A DNA stretch of 64,000 nucleotides from Sulfitobacter sp. THAF37 (GTDB lineage: Bacteria; Pseudomonadota; Alphaproteobacteria; Rhodobacterales; Rhodobacteraceae): contig NZ_CP045372.1 of NCBI RefSeq assembly GCF_009363555.1, positions 496,001 to 560,000 of the forward strand, written 5' to 3'. A program made the translations under genes and the position numbers. Position 1 is the stretch's first letter. Each line of letters starts with the position of its first letter. Shown piece by piece: positions 43,117 through 51,626 of this stretch. The notes beneath the pieces were generated by a model that ran no database searches, had not been told where the DNA came from, and saw only the letters and a program-made list of their open reading frames with translations.

Positions 43117-44876
43117 TCGTTTTCCCTTGGCAGGCTTTCTTCACCATCCGCGACCGCCTCGATGAGGCTGGGACCATCTTTAAAGATTTTACACGGCATT
43201 GCCGAGCCTTCATTCGCCCAATCGTCATCCCGCAGCAGATCGACCAACGCGCGGGTATGGACCTTGTAGCGTGTTTCGCCGCTGTCACCGATGGCGACAC
43301 GCTCGAACACCTGAAAGTAAAAGATGCCGTTCCAGTCGCTGTCGGGATAGCGCCGCCTTGCCCCCCGGAGCAGATCCACCAGCGTGTTCGGTGAGCGCGT
43401 CCACTGATAGCTGCCCTGCGTCACACCGCCCGCGTCCGCGGCGCCTGACCCGGTGTGCGCAACCGGATAGCAGCTGTCGGGCATTGTGCCGCGCTGTTTG
43501 AAGACGCCGTCAAGGGGCGTTTCACTGGGTTCGAACGGCCCTTCCAGCGGCACGTAAAAGTTGCGGTTGGTCGGGTCCTCGTCATTGGGGATGCCAGCCG
43601 GCACGTTCCAGGCAATGGGGGTAAAGCAGAAGGCCAGTTCGTCGGCGTAGGGCGGACCTGACAGGGCCCGGTCGTAGGAAAACATGATCGCCACGTCGTT
43701 GTTGGTGCTGATGGACCCTGCGAGGTTCCACTCCGGACTGCCCAGTTCGCTTGAAATGCGCGTTACCGTCGGGCGCAGGGGCGGCAGGTTGATCGGCTCT
43801 TCCACCAGTTTCTTGTTGGCCGCATGCAGCATTTCGTTGGCGGCCAGAATTTCCAGACCCTCTGTCTGCGGCAGCCCGGACGTGCCCGTGCCTGCCCGCT
43901 CAGCCTCGGTGGCGAGCCAGTTCTGGTTGCGCATCAGCGTATTGATCTGGACCATCAGCATGTCGTTGCGCGATGACAGCGCCGCGAATTTATCCAGAAG
44001 CATGTCCTTTTCGCCGTGCAGGGTCGCGATGGCCGCCTGCGCCGCATCAAGGTCCGCGCGCAGGTCGTCTATCTGACGCAGCCGGACCCGTTCGCTGCAG
44101 GGAATATCGAGGTATTCCCGCGACCCGATCTGCAAGGGAATGAGATCGAGAAAGGATTTGACCAGCGTGACATGGACCTCGTCGCGCGAGGTATCGCCGC
44201 TGTCGGCGTTGATGGCCGATACCAGCCCGATGACGCGGTTCTCGGGGTCCAGCACGGGGGAGCCGCTGTCACCCTCCACGATCGTTCCCCTGGGGCCGCT
44301 CATCACCGCGACGCTGCCTGCATCGCCCAGGTTCGACCGGCCATAATCCTCAAGCCGGATTGCCACCTCTCTGGGCTGGAACACGTTGCCGTCATTGAAT
44401 TTCAGGACGCGGTAGACGCCCCCCTTGCGAATGTCGCAGGCCGTCAGGTCGAAGGGGATCGCCTGCAGATCCGGAAAGCCGATGCGCGCGGCGTCGATGC
44501 TTTCGAACGGGGAAGGCGTAACGATGCCGCGGGGGTACTTTTCGGCCGGGACGCCCTGGAAAATGCGCGTCCCGCCGACCTCTACCGTGACATCGCGGCT
44601 GGGGATGAACACCTTGTCGGAGGCGGACATGTTCTTGTAATTCAGCGCCTTGCCGGTGACGTGGTCGGCCGTGATCAGAATGCCCGGCGCCACCGCCCAG
44701 GCAGTGCCCTTGACCGGCTGCAATGCCGTGCCGTCGGCACCCAGCCCCTTGACGATCACCCGGAACAGCTGCCGGGTCTCCAGATGGTCGGGCCAGTCCT
44801 GCGCCGCGGCCCCGCAGGCCGTTGCCGCCAGCCAGACCGCCGCCCCCCGCAGGCAGGTCGCAAAACGATGTCTCAT
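43098..44876 (-). CDS. Exported trypsin-like serine protease with coiled coil
   Basis: A 592-residue secreted protein: signal peptide (about 1-25, ending CGAAAQ), a chymotrypsin-fold protease domain (35-245) with a full catalytic triad by inspection, His72 in ITADHV, Asp128 in FESIDAAR and Ser205 in EGDSGSPV. It is followed by a coiled coil (about 262-320) and a C-terminal domain of ~225 residues that I do not recognise. Its ATG overlaps the lipase stop by 4 bp, and its end overlaps the propeller gene by 19 bp. Substrates may include the coupled proteins. Confidence 0.8.
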   Translation of the reverse strand: MRHRFATCLRGAAVWLAATACGAAAQDWPDHLETRQLFRVIVKGLGADGTALQPVKGTAWAVAPGILITADHVTGKALNYKNMSASDKVFIPSRDVTVEVGGTRIFQGVPAEKYPRGIVTPSPFESIDAARIGFPDLQAIPFDLTACDIRKGGVYRVLKFNDGNVFQPREVAIRLEDYGRSNLGDAGSVAVMSGPRGTIVEGDSGSPVLDPENRVIGLVSAINADSGDTSRDEVHVTLVKSFLDLIPLQIGSREYLDIPCSERVRLRQIDDLRADLDAAQAAIATLHGEKDMLLDKFAALSSRNDMLMVQINTLMRNQNWLATEAERAGTGTSGLPQTEGLEILAANEMLHAANKKLVEEPINLPPLRPTVTRISSELGSPEWNLAGSISTNNDVAIMFSYDRALSGPPYADELAFCFTPIAWNVPAGIPNDEDPTNRNFYVPLEGPFEPSETPLDGVFKQRGTMPDSCYPVAHTGSGAADAGGVTQGSYQWTRSPNTLVDLLRGARRRYPDSDWNGIFYFQVFERVAIGDSGETRYKVHTRALVDLLRDDDWANEGSAMPCKIFKDGPSLIEAVADGEESLPRENECAKDT

Positions 44877-46582
44877 CCTTCGTCCTCCAGCACGTACAGC
44901 AGGTCCTGCGCGATGCTCCGGCCCGCGAGGTCCGCGCTGAGCACATAGACCCCTTCGCCCGGCGCGGTGAGAGTGGCGGTAAAGACGGCCAATCCCCCGG
45001 CGGCAAAGGAAAGATCCCCGTTGATGCCGACGGATTGCTGCCAGATCGGCGTCGCTTCGCCATAGGCCGTCAGCGTCAGATCGACCCGCGCATCCGCCAG
45101 CGCGTCCTCGTCGAAGATCTGCGCCGGGTCCGCGTTCATCTCCAGCCGTAACTCGACGGTTTCGCCCTCGCCCGAGATCTGGGGCATGGCATTCAACGCC
45201 AGCGACTTGACGTCGCCGCCGCCCAGGAAAATCCGTTCCGAATTCACCATCTGCGGAACGCTCTGAACCGGGTCGATCAGGATGTTGTAGACATAGCGGT
45301 GCACCTCGTCGCTGCCGACGATGAAGGGATGCTTGGAGCGCAGGACAAAGGCCTGGTTGCCTTGCGCCAGCGCGCTGCCTTCATAGACCGTGCCATCGCC
45401 CCGCGCGCTGACCCGGTAGGTGATCCCGGCGCCGTCGCCCGCAGCCCCCCGCGCGACATACATCGTCTCGCGCGTGCCATCGACAAGCCGGCCCACCATC
45501 ACGTGATTGGCATCGACCGAAGCCGGCAGCCCCTGGGCATAGACCTGATCCATCACCGCCCGGTTCTGCAATCCGATCCGCAGCAGCGCCCGTTTTGCCG
45601 CGCAATGAACATAAGGACATGGCGTGACCTCGAAACCGAGGACCAGCTTGGCCCAGTACGTTTCATCGAGCGCGGCCACCACGCTGTTGCCGGGGCGGCC
45701 CGCCTCGCCCACGGCGCAGCAGTTCTCGTAGGACGGGATCAGTTCATAGGGGCCGACCATGGACAGCAGGATGTCCTGAATCTCGCGTTTGCCGCCGATC
45801 AGGATCTGGCTGAGCCTGCCCCAGCCGTCGATCAGCGTGCTGGCCACGTTGACGGAGCCCTGATGCGGTGTCGCGATTTCGATGAAGGTATGCAGGCGCG
45901 ACGCCTCGGAAAAGCGGTCGTCGGCCCCGATGCCGCGCCATCCCCCGTCGCCCAGGCTGCCGTAGGCCGCGGCGCAGGTCGCCTCCCGCGTTTCGGGCGG
46001 CAGGTCGGTTTCGACCTCGGGGTCGGTGCAGAAATCCTGCGGGCGCAGGTCCGACAGGAACGCCCGCGTCAGCAATCCGCCCATCGAATGGGCCACGATG
46101 TCGAAATCCTCTCCTGCGGGGATGTTCGCCCTGACGAAATCGTTCAGCAGAACCGCATTCGCGAAATTGGAGCGCCGCCAATCATAGGCAAAGACGAAAA
46201 GGTCCGTGCCCTCGGTATAGTTGCCCAGGATCTCGCGCTGCGCGGCACTGTCGAAAATCGACCTCTCTCCCACCAGAAAGTCGATCAGGCCGGAATAGAA
46301 CCCGATGTTGATGGTGCCGAACACCAGCGGCACGTCGCGCAGCGCATCAGTGGGCGTCAGCGGCACCGCCGCGCCGGTCTCGGGCAGCAGGTCAAGCTGT
46401 CGGAAGTTGGATGCCTTGAGAGAGCTGGCCCGGCCCCAGATGACATTTCCGCTGTCATCGGAAAGCTCGGACCCGACGATTCCGGGAATGACGATCAGCT
46501 TGCGATCGACCTGCGCCATCGCAGGCAGCGCCGTAAGCGTCAAGGCAAGAGCCAGAAGAAATTGAAACACGCGACGCGTCAT
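44873..46582 (-). CDS. Exported LCAT/PDAT-like alpha/beta-hydrolase (lipase or acyltransferase)
   Basis: A 569-residue secreted protein. Signal peptide MTRRVFQFLLALALTLTALPAMAQ; the lecithin:cholesterol acyltransferase-type core starts KLIVIPGIVGSEL and contains FAYDWRRS, the nucleophile Ser166 in AHSMGG, an ATPHQGS segment and GPYELIPSYENC. The later catalytic Asp is probably in GDGTV and the His in RSKHPFIVGSDEVH. The C-terminal ~110 residues look like a beta-sandwich. It likely hydrolyses or transacylates phospholipids outside the cytoplasm. It heads the three-gene operon with the protease. Confidence 0.8.
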   Translation of the reverse strand: MTRRVFQFLLALALTLTALPAMAQVDRKLIVIPGIVGSELSDDSGNVIWGRASSLKASNFRQLDLLPETGAAVPLTPTDALRDVPLVFGTINIGFYSGLIDFLVGERSIFDSAAQREILGNYTEGTDLFVFAYDWRRSNFANAVLLNDFVRANIPAGEDFDIVAHSMGGLLTRAFLSDLRPQDFCTDPEVETDLPPETREATCAAAYGSLGDGGWRGIGADDRFSEASRLHTFIEIATPHQGSVNVASTLIDGWGRLSQILIGGKREIQDILLSMVGPYELIPSYENCCAVGEAGRPGNSVVAALDETYWAKLVLGFEVTPCPYVHCAAKRALLRIGLQNRAVMDQVYAQGLPASVDANHVMVGRLVDGTRETMYVARGAAGDGAGITYRVSARGDGTVYEGSALAQGNQAFVLRSKHPFIVGSDEVHRYVYNILIDPVQSVPQMVNSERIFLGGGDVKSLALNAMPQISGEGETVELRLEMNADPAQIFDEDALADARVDLTLTAYGEATPIWQQSVGINGDLSFAAGGLAVFTATLTAPGEGVYVLSADLAGRSIAQDLLYVLEDEG

Positions 46583-46699
46583 ATCGGGACTCCGTAGGTG
46601 TAAAATGCAAAGAACAATCAGCGAAATATTCTACCGATGGTAGCGTTTATCAGCGATTCGGGGCAAGCCGCTCGAATCGGCGCGGCCCGACGCAAAGAA

Positions 46700-46723
46700 G
46701 GCGGGTGACTTGCATCACCCGCC
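46700..46723 (-). terminator. Terminator between mltB-like gene and lipase operon
   Basis: GGCGGGTGA pairs with TCACCCGCC (9 bp, 6-nt loop). On the minus strand TTCTTT follows, on the plus strand CCTTCTTTT. It is 30 bp past the lytic transglycosylase stop and may act in both directions. Confidence 0.7.
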
Positions 46724-46754
46724 CCTTCTTTTACAGAGCATCAAAAATTCAGCG

Positions 46755-47906
46755 TCAGAGCGTCTGGAGAAGGTCCAGCGAAGGATCGCCCGTCGCCGCA
46801 CGCCCGATGCTGGACTGGTAGGCGGCAATCGCCTTGCGGCTGTTCGGTCCGATCACGCCATCCGCGCCATCGGTGTCGAACCCCTTGGCGGTCAGCCGCT
46901 GTTGCAGTTGAACGCGCTGGTCTTTGGTCAGCCCGTACTTGTCGGGCGGAAAACTTGCGCGGATCGGACCGCCACCCGCAATCCGGTCGGCCAGATGACC
47001 GACCCCGATCGCGTAGCTGTCGGAGTTGTTGTACCGCTTGATGACGTTGAAGTTGGATGTGACATTGAAGGACGGCCCGCCCGGCTGGGGCCGAAGCGTG
47101 CGGCCCGCCGGTGCGCCGTTGCCGACCTCGCCGCCCCAGCGAACACCGCGCGTCCAGCCGTTGCGCTGCAGGTAGGCAGCGGTAGAGGCCAGCGAATCCG
47201 TCGGGTCATCCGACCAGATGTCACGCCGCCCGTCGCCGGTGAAATCGACGGCGAAGGCTTCGTAGGAGGTCGGGATGAACTGCGTATGCCCCATCGCCCC
47301 CGCCCAGGAGCCGGTCATGTTCTGCGCCGAGATGTCGCCGTTCTGGATGATCTTCAGCGCCGCCAGCAGCTGTTTTTCAAAAAACGCGCCCCGCCGTCCG
47401 TCGAAGGCCAGTGTCGAGGTAGACGAGATCACCGGAACATTGCCGCGCCGCTCGCCGAAGAAACTCTCAAGACCCCAGATCGCGGTGACGATCTCGGGGG
47501 CGACGCCATAGCGGCTTTCGATGGCGCCGAGGGTGCTGCGGTGCCGCGCGTAGGCAGCCCGCCCCTTGGACACCCGTTCGTCCGAGGCGGCGATGGCCAG
47601 GTAATCCTCCAGCGTGCGGGAAAATTCCGTCTGGTTGCGGTCGCGCTTGACCACGCCGGGCAGATAGCCGGTGCCGCGGAACGCAGCGTTGAGTGTGGAG
47701 GCCGAGATGCCCTGCCCCGCGGCCCTGTCGCGAAACGACGCGACCCAGGCGTCATAGGCGCCGTTGGGCACCGGGCGCAAATCGTCCGGCAGGCTGGCGG
47801 TGCCGCCGCTGCCCGCGACCGGCCCCAGCGCCCCGCCACCGGTCGTACAGGCCGCCAGCCCCAGCGCGCCCAGCCCAAAGGTGAAATTTCTGCGTGTCGA
47901 TCTCAT
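46755..47906 (-). CDS. Lytic murein transglycosylase, MltB family
   Basis: A 383-residue lipoprotein. MRSTRRNFTFGLGALGLAAC ends in a lipobox cysteine. The SLT-like catalytic domain contains IWGLESFFG with the catalytic glutamate, followed by MTGSWAGAMGHTQFIPTSY typical of MltB. The C-terminal ~60 residues (VQLQQRLTAKGFDTDGADGVIGPNSRKAIAAYQ) form a peptidoglycan-binding domain. It cleaves peptidoglycan glycan strands with 1,6-anhydro product. ATG 47906 was chosen to give the Arg-rich signal start; the in-frame region above it is not signal-like. Confidence 0.93.
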   Translation of the reverse strand: MRSTRRNFTFGLGALGLAACTTGGGALGPVAGSGGTASLPDDLRPVPNGAYDAWVASFRDRAAGQGISASTLNAAFRGTGYLPGVVKRDRNQTEFSRTLEDYLAIAASDERVSKGRAAYARHRSTLGAIESRYGVAPEIVTAIWGLESFFGERRGNVPVISSTSTLAFDGRRGAFFEKQLLAALKIIQNGDISAQNMTGSWAGAMGHTQFIPTSYEAFAVDFTGDGRRDIWSDDPTDSLASTAAYLQRNGWTRGVRWGGEVGNGAPAGRTLRPQPGGPSFNVTSNFNVIKRYNNSDSYAIGVGHLADRIAGGGPIRASFPPDKYGLTKDQRVQLQQRLTAKGFDTDGADGVIGPNSRKAIAAYQSSIGRAATGDPSLDLLQTL

Positions 47907-47952
47907 GGTACTGCCGCGTTTCTCGGATTTTTGCGGATGGTAGCCCAAGAAA

Positions 47953-47973
47953 AACCCCGCGCAAAGCGGGGTT
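47953..47973 (-). terminator. Intrinsic terminator of creA
   Basis: AACCCCGC pairs with GCGGGGTT around GCAAA, followed on the minus strand by TTTTTC. It is 35 bp past the creA stop and upstream of the lytic transglycosylase gene. Confidence 0.85.
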
Positions 47974-48007
47974 CTGAAGCATGTGCGGCTTTACGCTGCT
48001 GCGGGCA

Positions 48008-48475
48008 TCAATCGGGAAACGACCCGAACAGCGGCACGGTCGACATCGACATCTTGGCTGAGCCGTTCTGCACGTCACGCGCGTGGCTGATATAGATCAG
48101 GGTCTGGTTCGCCTCGTCGAAGATCCGCTTGACCCGCAGCGTCTTGAAGATGATCGAGCGGCGTTCGCTGAACACGTCCTCGCCCTCGTCGCCCCGGTCG
48201 ATATCCCCGATCTCGATCGGTCCGGTCTGGCGGCACGAGATGGAAGAGTTCGACGGATCCTCGAACCAATTGCCCTTTTGCAGCCGGTCGATCAGCCCCC
48301 GTTCGAAATAGGCCAGGTGACAGGTCACGCCCTTCACCTCGGGGTCGGCGACCGCCTCGACCACGATATCGTTGCCCAGCCAGTCGACATCCACATTGCC
48401 GACGGTTTCGGCGCGCATGGGTCCGGTCGATGACAGGCAGAGGGCGATGGCGGGCAGGACGTGCGTGATCTTCAT
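48008..48475 (-). CDS. creA: CreA family exported protein
   Basis: A 155-residue periplasmic protein, MKITHVLPAIALCLSSTGPMRAE as signal peptide, then GNVDVDWLGNDIVVEAV and the highly conserved CreA block GVTCHLAYFERGLIDRLQKGNWFEDPSNSSISCRQTGPI with its two cysteines. The biochemical role of CreA is not known; in E. coli it is in the creABCD locus but here stands alone. ATG 48475 gives the signal peptide and is preferred over upstream starts. Confidence 0.92.
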   Translation of the reverse strand: MKITHVLPAIALCLSSTGPMRAETVGNVDVDWLGNDIVVEAVADPEVKGVTCHLAYFERGLIDRLQKGNWFEDPSNSSISCRQTGPIEIGDIDRGDEGEDVFSERRSIIFKTLRVKRIFDEANQTLIYISHARDVQNGSAKMSMSTVPLFGSFPD

Positions 48476-48594
48476 CTCGGCAAACGCGATGCGCGGCAAA
48501 AGGTTCCCGGACGACGGTTGAGAAAATGTCCGAAAAAATGCCGATTGCGTGAGCGGGGCTTGCCCCGGCCCGCATGGGAACATATCAAGAACAC

Positions 48595-49824
48595 ATGGCA
48601 AAATTGAGTCTACAGGAAAAGCTGGCATTGCTCAGCGATGCGGCGAAATACGACGCCTCCTGCGCGTCGTCCGGAACCACGCGCAAAAACAGCCGCGATG
48701 GCAGTGGCCTGGGCAGCACCGAAGGTTCCGGCATCTGTCATGCCTACGCGCCGGACGGACGCTGCATCAGCCTGCTCAAGATCCTGATGACGAACTTTTG
48801 CATCTACGATTGCGCCTATTGCATCAACCGCGTCAGCAGCAACGTGGACCGCGCGCGGTTCTCGGTCGAGGAGGTTGTGCACCTCACCACCGAGTTCTAC
48901 CGCCGCAACTATATCGAAGGGCTGTTCCTGTCGTCGGGCATCATCAAATCGCCGGATGACACGATGGCCGACATGGTGCGCATCGCCCGCGAATTGCGCC
49001 ACACCCATCACTTCCGCGGCTATATTCACCTCAAGACGATTCCCGATGCCTCCCCCGAACTGATCGAGCAGGCAGGCCTGCTGGCCGATCGGCTGTCGAT
49101 GAACATCGAACTGCCGACCGATGCGGGCATCAAGGCTTACGCGCCCGAGAAGAACCCCGATGGCATCCGCGCGGCGATGGGCAAGGTCCAACTGCGCAAG
49201 CTGGCGGCGAAGGAGACCACCCACAGGGGCCGCAAGCCCGCGAAGTTCGCCCCCGCCGGGCAATCCACGCAGCTGATCGTCGGCGCGGACGGGGCCAACG
49301 ACGCAACCATCCTGCAAAGCTCTACCCGGCTTTACAGTTCCTACAAGCTCAAGCGGGTGTATTATTCGGCCTTCTCGCCGATCCCGGACAGGTCCAGCAC
49401 GCTGCCGCTGATCAAGCCGCCCCTGATGCGCGAGCACCGCCTGTACCAGGCCGACTGGCTGCTGCGGTTCTATGGCTTCGACGCACAGGAAATTGCCGGG
49501 GCGGATGGGATGCTGGACCTGCACATCGACCCGAAACTTGCCTGGGCGCTGGCCAACCGCCATGCTTTTCCGGTGGATGTGAACCGCGCCAACCGCGAGG
49601 CGTTGCTGCGGGTGCCGGGGTTCGGCACCAAATCGGTGGCGCGCATCCTGTCGGCGCGGCGCAGCGGGGCGCTTGGCTATGACGACCTGCGCCGCATCGG
49701 GGCGCTGGTCAGCAAGGCAAAGCCCTTTATCACCGCCCGTGACTGGTCGCCCGGATCAATGACGGACGCCGCCAACCTGCGCGCGCGCTTCGCCCCCCCG
49801 CCCGAGCAACTGTCGCTGCTGTGA
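48595..49824 (+). CDS. Putative DNA modification/repair radical SAM protein
   Basis: A 409-residue radical SAM enzyme. The 4Fe-4S cysteines are C69, C73 and C76 (NFCIYDCAYC); an additional conserved-looking set of cysteines lies before it (SCASSG, GICH, GRCIS). The C-terminal region carries a helix-hairpin-helix DNA-binding motif (ALLRVPGFGTKSVARILSARR). It belongs to a family annotated as putative DNA modification/repair radical SAM proteins that is paired with UdgX-type genes. The stop overlaps the next gene by 4 bp, and the chemistry is unknown. Confidence 0.88.
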   Translation: MAKLSLQEKLALLSDAAKYDASCASSGTTRKNSRDGSGLGSTEGSGICHAYAPDGRCISLLKILMTNFCIYDCAYCINRVSSNVDRARFSVEEVVHLTTEFYRRNYIEGLFLSSGIIKSPDDTMADMVRIARELRHTHHFRGYIHLKTIPDASPELIEQAGLLADRLSMNIELPTDAGIKAYAPEKNPDGIRAAMGKVQLRKLAAKETTHRGRKPAKFAPAGQSTQLIVGADGANDATILQSSTRLYSSYKLKRVYYSAFSPIPDRSSTLPLIKPPLMREHRLYQADWLLRFYGFDAQEIAGADGMLDLHIDPKLAWALANRHAFPVDVNRANREALLRVPGFGTKSVARILSARRSGALGYDDLRRIGALVSKAKPFITARDWSPGSMTDAANLRARFAPPPEQLSLL

Positions 49825-51260
49825 GCCATGTGGTGCGCCTGCCCCGGCTGGGCACCTTCGACGCCTGGCGCACCGCAGCCCGTGCGCTGGCCAGCAACGG
49901 CGTGCCCGCGGAACGGGTGATCTGGACGATGGAGGACACGGCACCGGGCCTCTTCGAAGAGACCGCCTGCCCCCTGCCCGCGCCGAAACCGATCACCGTG
50001 CCCAAAGCCTTTCCGCCGCTGGCGAAGCTGCTGTGTGCCAGCCGTGCCGACGGGGCCGTCGATCTTGCCTACCGGCTGCTGTTGCGCTGCCAGGACACGC
50101 CGCGTCTGCTGACCAACCGCGCCGATGCGCAAGTCGCCCGCGCGGAAGAACTCGGCAAGAACATCCGCCGTGACATGCACAAGATGAAGGCCTTTGTCCG
50201 GTTTCGCGACGTGACGCCGAAGGGCGCGAACCGCCGCAAGTTCCTGTCGTGGTTCGAACCCGACCACCGGATCGAAGAGCTGATGACCGGCTTTTTCGCG
50301 CGCCGTTTCGGGGATATGGACTGGATTATCGTGACACCTGAAGTCACCATGCGTTTCGATGGCGAGGTCAGCCTGCAGGCTGTCGCCTCTGACAGGCCCG
50401 ATCTTTCCGATGACATGGAAACGCTCTGGCAGACCTACTACGCCAACATTTTCAATCCCGCCCGGCTCAAGATCAAGGCGATGACCGCCGAGATGCCCCG
50501 CAAATATTGGAAGAACCTGCCCGAGGCGGACCTGATCCCCGGGCTGATCGCCAAGGCGGAGGCGCGGGCGCGCGGGATGGCAGAGGCCGCGCCGACCCTT
50601 CCCCCGGACCGCGCGGCGGCGATCACCGACCGGCTGCGTCAGGGGCTGGCTCCACCACCCGACGGTACAACCCTGGGGGGCTGTACCCGCTGTCCACTGG
50701 CGCAGCATGCCACACAGGCCGTGCCGGGCGAAGGGCCGCGGGATGCCGCGCTGATGATCGTCGGAGAACAACCCGGCGACATGGAGGATCTGTCGGGCCG
50801 CCCCTTCGTCGGTCCGGCCGGGCAGGCCTTTGACCGGATTGCGGCAGAGGCCGGTCTGGACCGCCGCGCGGCCTATGTCACCAACGCGGTCAAGCACTTC
50901 AAATTCACCCCGCGCGGCAAGCGTCGCATCCACCAAAGCCCGAATGCCGACGAGGTAAGCCACTGCCGCTGGTGGCTGGCCCGAGAGCTGGAGACAGTGC
51001 AGCCTGCGCTTGTTCTGGCCCTTGGGGCGACTGCCGCTTCGGCGCTGACCGGCGATGGCGCCAACATCACGCGGCGGCGCGGCAGCATTGAGCGCGGCCT
51101 GCACGGCGGCCCGGTCTTTATCACCACGCACCCTGCCTTCCTCCTGCGGCAAAGCACCGACTTGGGCCGTGAGAGCCAAGAGGCGCTGTACCGCCGCGAC
51201 CTGGAGCAGGTTGCGCAGATGATGGCACAGGTGGTCAGGTCGCACGATGTCGAGGCGTGA
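49821..51260 (+). CDS. DUF4130 - UdgX uracil-DNA glycosylase fusion
   Basis: A 479-residue two-domain protein. Residues 1 to ~250 match the SAM-associated DUF4130/TIGR03915 domain; residues ~285-479 are a family-4-like uracil-DNA glycosylase of the UdgX type. It has the Fe-S cysteines (GGCTRCPL), GEQPGDMEDLSGRPFVGPAG and the diagnostic KRRIHQSP loop at 367-374. In characterised UdgX the loop histidine forms a covalent bond with the abasic site; here this is His371. The gene starts with GTG 49821, overlapping the radical SAM gene, so the two act together. Confidence 0.9.
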   Translation: MSHVVRLPRLGTFDAWRTAARALASNGVPAERVIWTMEDTAPGLFEETACPLPAPKPITVPKAFPPLAKLLCASRADGAVDLAYRLLLRCQDTPRLLTNRADAQVARAEELGKNIRRDMHKMKAFVRFRDVTPKGANRRKFLSWFEPDHRIEELMTGFFARRFGDMDWIIVTPEVTMRFDGEVSLQAVASDRPDLSDDMETLWQTYYANIFNPARLKIKAMTAEMPRKYWKNLPEADLIPGLIAKAEARARGMAEAAPTLPPDRAAAITDRLRQGLAPPPDGTTLGGCTRCPLAQHATQAVPGEGPRDAALMIVGEQPGDMEDLSGRPFVGPAGQAFDRIAAEAGLDRRAAYVTNAVKHFKFTPRGKRRIHQSPNADEVSHCRWWLARELETVQPALVLALGATAASALTGDGANITRRRGSIERGLHGGPVFITTHPAFLLRQSTDLGRESQEALYRRDLEQVAQMMAQVVRSHDVEA

Positions 51261-51472
51261 ACAGGCAGGCGTAATCGGTTCTGAAAACAATGCCGCCTGA
51301 AAGGCCAGCAACCAGCGCATTTATCGCCAGCCGGATTTTGCAAGTAATATCAAAATCATGAAAGCAGGCGTAGATGAAGGCAGTTTGATCCGCACCGAAA
51401 ATCTTGCGGACTGCCCCAAGAAGTTCACCCTATGCGTGAACGGGTAAATTTATTTCTTTTTAGGGGCTTAAG

Positions 51473-51549
51473 TGGCGGACCGAGGAGGATTCGAACCCCC
51501 GACCCCCTGATTCGTAGTCAGGTACTCTATCCAGCTGAGCTATCGGTCC
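51473..51549 (-). tRNA. tRNA-Arg (anticodon ACG)
   Basis: Minus-strand cloverleaf: acceptor GGACCGA/TCGGTCC, D-arm with AGCTGGATAGA, anticodon loop CTACGAA with ACG (A34 to inosine, reads CGU/CGC/CGA), T-loop TTCGAAT, discriminator G and encoded CCA at 51473-51475. Confidence 0.97.
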
Positions 51550-51626
51550 ACTGTCGGGCGGTTTAGTTGTGCGCGGCGGAGTTTGCAAGCCCCAGTTTTG
51601 ACCTGAACCGGATTTCCTGATCCGCC

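Noticed and set aside
41491..43269. 592-codon plus-strand frame opposite the propeller gene
   Set aside because: Shadow composition. The minus-strand genes have signal peptides, overlaps and domains.
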